DNA of 64,000 nucleotides, taken from positions 46,533-110,532 of the forward strand of contig JAQTNW010000005.1 in assembly GCA_028713655.1 (NCBI GenBank), in the 5' to 3' direction. A model generated the notes under the pieces. The model did no database searches. It worked only from the letters and a program-made list of their open reading frames with translations, and had not been told where the DNA came from. The stretch is from Candidatus Methylacidiphilales bacterium. Its GTDB lineage: Bacteria > Verrucomicrobiota > Verrucomicrobiia > Methylacidiphilales > JAAUTS01. Of this stretch, positions 60,781 through 64,000 are shown piece after piece (the stretch's first letter is position 1; each line of letters starts with the position of its first letter). The position numbers were made by a program, and so were the translations under genes.

Positions 60781-63700
60781 TTATCCGAGAATTTCAGGCA
60801 CGGGCTTGAATTGCTCAAGCTGGTCGCGGATCTCATTGAGGAACGCGCCGGCATCACATCCGTTGATGACGCGGTGGTCGATGGTCAAAGCCAGTTTGAC
60901 AAAGGATTTTGAGACCGGCTTTCCGTTGTCCATGACAACCTTTTCCTGGGCCGAATTGATCAGCAGCGTCGCGACAGACGGCGGCACTATCACCGGGATG
61001 CCGTCCGGAATGTTAAAGGTGGCCATGCTCGTGATGATCAACGACGCTGGCTGGCGGGCCTGATCCTGCCCCTGTCGCGCGAGGTTGATCTGCTCTTTCA
61101 GGCGGCGGTAAAAATCCTTCAACTTCAAATCGTTGGCGTTTTCCAGCACCGCCGTTGTCAGGTCCCCGGTTGCAAGCGAGACCGCACACCCCAAATGCAC
61201 TTTTTTGTAAACGCGCAAAATCGTGTTGAGAGGCAGGGAACTGCGAAAGACGGAATGTTTTTCCACCGCGCGCGTCACACACCAGGCCACGAGGGTAAAG
61301 GTCGTGATATCGGACGTTTCGGGATTGTTTTTGTAGTACTCACGGGCGGCCCAGATCGCATCCCATGAGGCTTCCTGGAAAATGGTGGCCGGGACCGCAA
61401 CCCGCGCCGCTCGGGCCATGCGGGTCGCAAGCAATTGCTGCTGGGGTGAAAGCACGATCTCGTCATACGTGTCTGTCGATTGCGGTTTGGGAAGGCGCTC
61501 ATGGCTGGGCTGGTTCATGCGGGGTACCTTGGCGATGGTAGGTTGCGTCGTCACGACTTGTTTGGGAGCGGGCGCATGATGCTGAGCGGCAGAGTTTACT
61601 GCGGGCGTCTGGGCATCCGGTGATCCCTGCAAGTGGCCGATCACCGCGCCGATTCGCACCATGACATCCTCCGCCGTGCTCCAGGATTCCAAAACACCTT
61701 CATTGGGCGATTCGATATCCACGACCGCCTTGTCCGTTTCAACCTGGTAGATCAATTCGTCGCGCTTGATCGTGTCGCCCGGTTTTTTGAAAAACTTTAG
61801 AATCCGGGCTTCCTCCAGCCCCTCTCCAATCGCAGGAACACGAATGGGTGTCAGTCCGGATTTGCCATTGGCACCGTTCGATGAGGGAAATGCCTCCAGC
61901 ATCCTCGCAGCCCGGGCTTCTCCGCCCTCTGAAATCGAGAGGATGGCATCCATGACCTGATGGGTTGAAGGCAGGCAGGTTTCCTCATAAATGGGATTAT
62001 ACCCCACGTGAATATCCTCGCGGGTCAAAAGCACAGGCGCTTTGCGCATCGAATCCCAAATATCATGCACCGATAATATTTCAGAAATAATCATCTGGCC
62101 GACGCTGCAACTGCGGTTGTCCTCCTGAACCACCAGCAAACGCCCCGTTTTCATGACGGATTCGATGACGGTCTCCCGGTCCCACGGCTGTATCGTCCGC
62201 AGGTCGATGACTTCAATCGATGCGATTCCCTCCAATTCCCCTGCCGCTTCCTCGACTTTTTCCAGGCAATTACCCCAGGAGACAACTGTCACGTCGCTGC
62301 CTTCCCGCTGGATCCTGGCTTTTCCAAATGGGACAGAGACGACTTCCGCGGGAACCTCCCGCTTCATCCGCAACAGATGCTTGGGCAACAGGAAAATCGT
62401 GGGGTCCTTGCTGCGCATGGCCGTATGCATCAGTCCCGCCGCATCTTCGGCGGTGTACGGCACCACGACGCGCAAGCCCGGGATGTGGGCAAAGGCGGAT
62501 TCGTTCGACTGGCTGTGCCACGGCCCGCCGGCAGGCAGGTAAGCTCCATAGGGCGCATAAATCACCGCCGGGACATTCCAATCCCCAAAGGTCCGCCAGC
62601 GCAACGTGGCCAGGTTGTTCACCAGTTGATTCCATGCGGGACCGACAAAATCGATGAATTGCAGCTCGAATACCGGCCTCATTCCATAGGAAGCCAGGCC
62701 GCAGGCCACGCCCATGATCGTCGCTTCCGCCAGTGGTGAGTTATAAACCCGGTCCGGGAATTCGGTTGAAAGGCCGTTGGTCAGCTTGAAGACGCCGCCC
62801 ATCGGATCCTGAATGTCCTCCCCGAAAAAAATGTAGCGCCGGTCCTGCTTCAAACCCTGCCGGAAAACATGGTTGACGGCATCCAGCATTCGCCAGGACT
62901 TGCCTTCCGTCTGGAACAGGGTCTCTTCGTTGAAATCCAATTCCTCGAAAAGTTGCTCGTAGGTTTCATGCGGTTGCGGGTCCGGTTCCAGTTCGGCCTT
63001 TTGATAGGCCTCCTCAACTTGCGCCGCCAGCTGCTTTTTCCTTTCGTCCCAATCCGCCGCAATAAGATGGCCCCCGGCGACCAGTTCCCTGACAAGCTGC
63101 TCGATGGGGTCACGCGCAACCATGGCCTCAATGGCCTCCGCCGGACGGTAAATCCTGTGATCGTCGCTGCTGGAGTGGCTCGACATGCGGTCCAATTCAC
63201 CCCAGAGAATGACCGGCCCCTCGCCCGACCTCGCGCGCGAGATCGCCTGCTCGGATGCGTCATGCACCGCATCCACTTTGCGGGCGTCAAACCGCAGGAC
63301 ACGGCTGGCATCGAAAAGGTTTTTCCGCAAAGGGTTGGTTTCCAGAGTGCATGTGCTGATGCCAAACCCGTTGTCCTCCACCAAAAACACAATCGGCAGT
63401 TTCTTTTCCAGCGCAAAGGCCACGGCCTCATAAAATTCACCCTGCCGCATCCCGGAGTCCCCCACGCAGGCCAGGACGACACCGTTCTTCTTTTCCAACT
63501 GCATCCCCCACGCAACGCCCGCCGCAGGAAGCAAATTGCTGCCGGTTGGAGAAGCCATGCTCCAAATATTCCTGGAACGGTCGCTGAAATGCCCGGGCAA
63601 TTGGCGTCCGCCGCTCGACGCGCCGCGCTTTGCGAGATAGCACAGGGCCAGACGCATGATTTTTGCCCCGCGCCCCAGGACCAGGGCCTTGTCCCGATAG

Positions 63701-63888
63701 TGCGGAAAAATGTAATCTTCCGGCCTCAAATTGGCGGCTATGGCCACCAAGGCTTCATGGCCCGTGCTGGATATCTGAAACCAGCCCTTGCCCTGCCTGG
63801 AAAGGATGCCTTCACGACGGTCCGCCTCACGGCTGAGAAACATCGTTTCCAGAAAGCCGATCTTATCTTTGACAGTAATGGAAGCCAT
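60781..63888 (-). CDS. Fused 2-oxoacid dehydrogenase E1alpha-E1beta-E2
   Basis: One 1035-residue chain holds three enzymes of the pyruvate/branched-chain 2-oxoacid dehydrogenase complex. E1alpha (1 to about 320) has the ThDP site (CVGDSGMRQGEFYEAVAFAL; EDNGFGIST). E1beta (about 335-660) has YIFFGEDIQDPMGGVFKLTN and VVSWGNCLEKVEEAA. A lipoyl domain carries Lys720 in VETDKAVVDIESPNEG. The E2 acyltransferase domain ends with LALTIDHRVINGCDAGAFLN. No peripheral subunit-binding domain is seen in the linker between the lipoyl and catalytic parts. E3 is not in the window. Substrate choice cannot be read from sequence. Confidence 0.88.
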   Translation of the reverse strand: MASITVKDKIGFLETMFLSREADRREGILSRQGKGWFQISSTGHEALVAIAANLRPEDYIFPHYRDKALVLGRGAKIMRLALCYLAKRGASSGGRQLPGHFSDRSRNIWSMASPTGSNLLPAAGVAWGMQLEKKNGVVLACVGDSGMRQGEFYEAVAFALEKKLPIVFLVEDNGFGISTCTLETNPLRKNLFDASRVLRFDARKVDAVHDASEQAISRARSGEGPVILWGELDRMSSHSSSDDHRIYRPAEAIEAMVARDPIEQLVRELVAGGHLIAADWDERKKQLAAQVEEAYQKAELEPDPQPHETYEQLFEELDFNEETLFQTEGKSWRMLDAVNHVFRQGLKQDRRYIFFGEDIQDPMGGVFKLTNGLSTEFPDRVYNSPLAEATIMGVACGLASYGMRPVFELQFIDFVGPAWNQLVNNLATLRWRTFGDWNVPAVIYAPYGAYLPAGGPWHSQSNESAFAHIPGLRVVVPYTAEDAAGLMHTAMRSKDPTIFLLPKHLLRMKREVPAEVVSVPFGKARIQREGSDVTVVSWGNCLEKVEEAAGELEGIASIEVIDLRTIQPWDRETVIESVMKTGRLLVVQEDNRSCSVGQMIISEILSVHDIWDSMRKAPVLLTREDIHVGYNPIYEETCLPSTHQVMDAILSISEGGEARAARMLEAFPSSNGANGKSGLTPIRVPAIGEGLEEARILKFFKKPGDTIKRDELIYQVETDKAVVDIESPNEGVLESWSTAEDVMVRIGAVIGHLQGSPDAQTPAVNSAAQHHAPAPKQVVTTQPTIAKVPRMNQPSHERLPKPQSTDTYDEIVLSPQQQLLATRMARAARVAVPATIFQEASWDAIWAAREYYKNNPETSDITTFTLVAWCVTRAVEKHSVFRSSLPLNTILRVYKKVHLGCAVSLATGDLTTAVLENANDLKLKDFYRRLKEQINLARQGQDQARQPASLIITSMATFNIPDGIPVIVPPSVATLLINSAQEKVVMDNGKPVSKSFVKLALTIDHRVINGCDAGAFLNEIRDQLEQFKPVPEILG

Positions 63889-64000
63889 GAATCCTAAAAA
63901 ACTAGAGCGGCCTTGCCCTCTTGTTCAATTGTAATTCGTGATTAGTTTTGTTAATAAATCATGTAAAATAGTAATCTTGCTGTTTCTCACGGGTAGATCA

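Noticed and set aside
62869..63897. 342-codon plus-strand frame opposite the E1-E2 fusion
   Set aside because: Antisense of the strongly conserved E1alpha domain.
61500..64000. Asn in the E2 HRVING motif as a sign of an inactive acyltransferase
   Set aside because: From family knowledge, the Asp at this place of HxxxDG varies among E2 enzymes, so Asn alone does not show inactivity.

Overview
The window looks like chromosomal DNA of a Gram-negative heterotroph, most likely a Verrucomicrobiota member. This is an inference from gene content: a DUF5069 protein, an McsA-like zinc protein, YXWGXW-repeat envelope proteins, EF-P with a TPGNLRAF loop, lnt/mlaFED/TonB receptor (so an outer membrane), and an E1alpha-E1beta-E2 fusion. 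No rRNA, tRNA, CRISPR array or intact transposon was found.

Layout. 1-6.6 kb (minus strand): the 5' part of gltX, then a TonB-dependent receptor followed by a complete pqqABCDE operon. pqqA is a 33-residue precursor gene, and pqqB appears to start at ATT. 6.7-18.7 kb: housekeeping genes (kdsD, efp, gcvP, a glycosyltransferase-sulfotransferase fusion, a broken REP-type transposase with palindromes, fmdB-like, mcsA-like, DUF5069, rpmG, mlaEFD). 18.7-51.5 kb: an envelope/stress island. It holds many small secreted, lipoprotein and one- or two-helix membrane proteins, a six-gene operon of overlapping reading frames (degenerate histidine kinase, RsbU_N-type kinase, KaiC, KaiB, PAS kinase, NarL/FixJ response regulator), a Lon-like pseudoprotease with a giant three-module penicillin-binding protein, a UbiB kinase, an RNB nuclease, a phytochrome-type kinase, a GH130 enzyme and a cbpA/cbpM chaperone pair. 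51.6-64 kb: lacI-type regulator, PTS IIA, nadK, ACT protein, rlpA-like, a decayed toxin-antitoxin patch, a hybrid sensor kinase, lnt and the E1-E2 fusion.

The main discovery candidate is a shared promoter architecture repeated 14-15 times between 19.0 and 50.8 kb and not seen elsewhere in the window: a palindrome GGGGTNNNNACCCC, usually followed by ATAG, then 19-21 (mostly exactly 20) bases, then a TAnnnT -10 hexamer. This puts the palindrome centre near -43.5, where a class II activator binds. Five copies have the start codon only 7-8 bases after the -10, which implies leaderless mRNAs. Two divergent intergenic regions carry one copy for each direction. Downstream of the sites are almost all the small envelope genes, the PBP operon, a sensor kinase and the KaiBC/two-component operon itself. 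The simplest model is a local stress regulon whose activator is the operon's own NarL/FixJ regulator (25025-25702), with KaiBC and the two HisKA_3 kinases feeding it. The motif is directly visible; the regulator assignment is inference.

How the genes work together: PQQ synthesis and a receptor for PQQ, metal or siderophore uptake serve periplasmic PQQ-dependent dehydrogenases located elsewhere. The 19-51 kb island appears to remodel the envelope and peptidoglycan under stress, with chaperones (CbpA/CbpM) and small membrane proteins as effectors.
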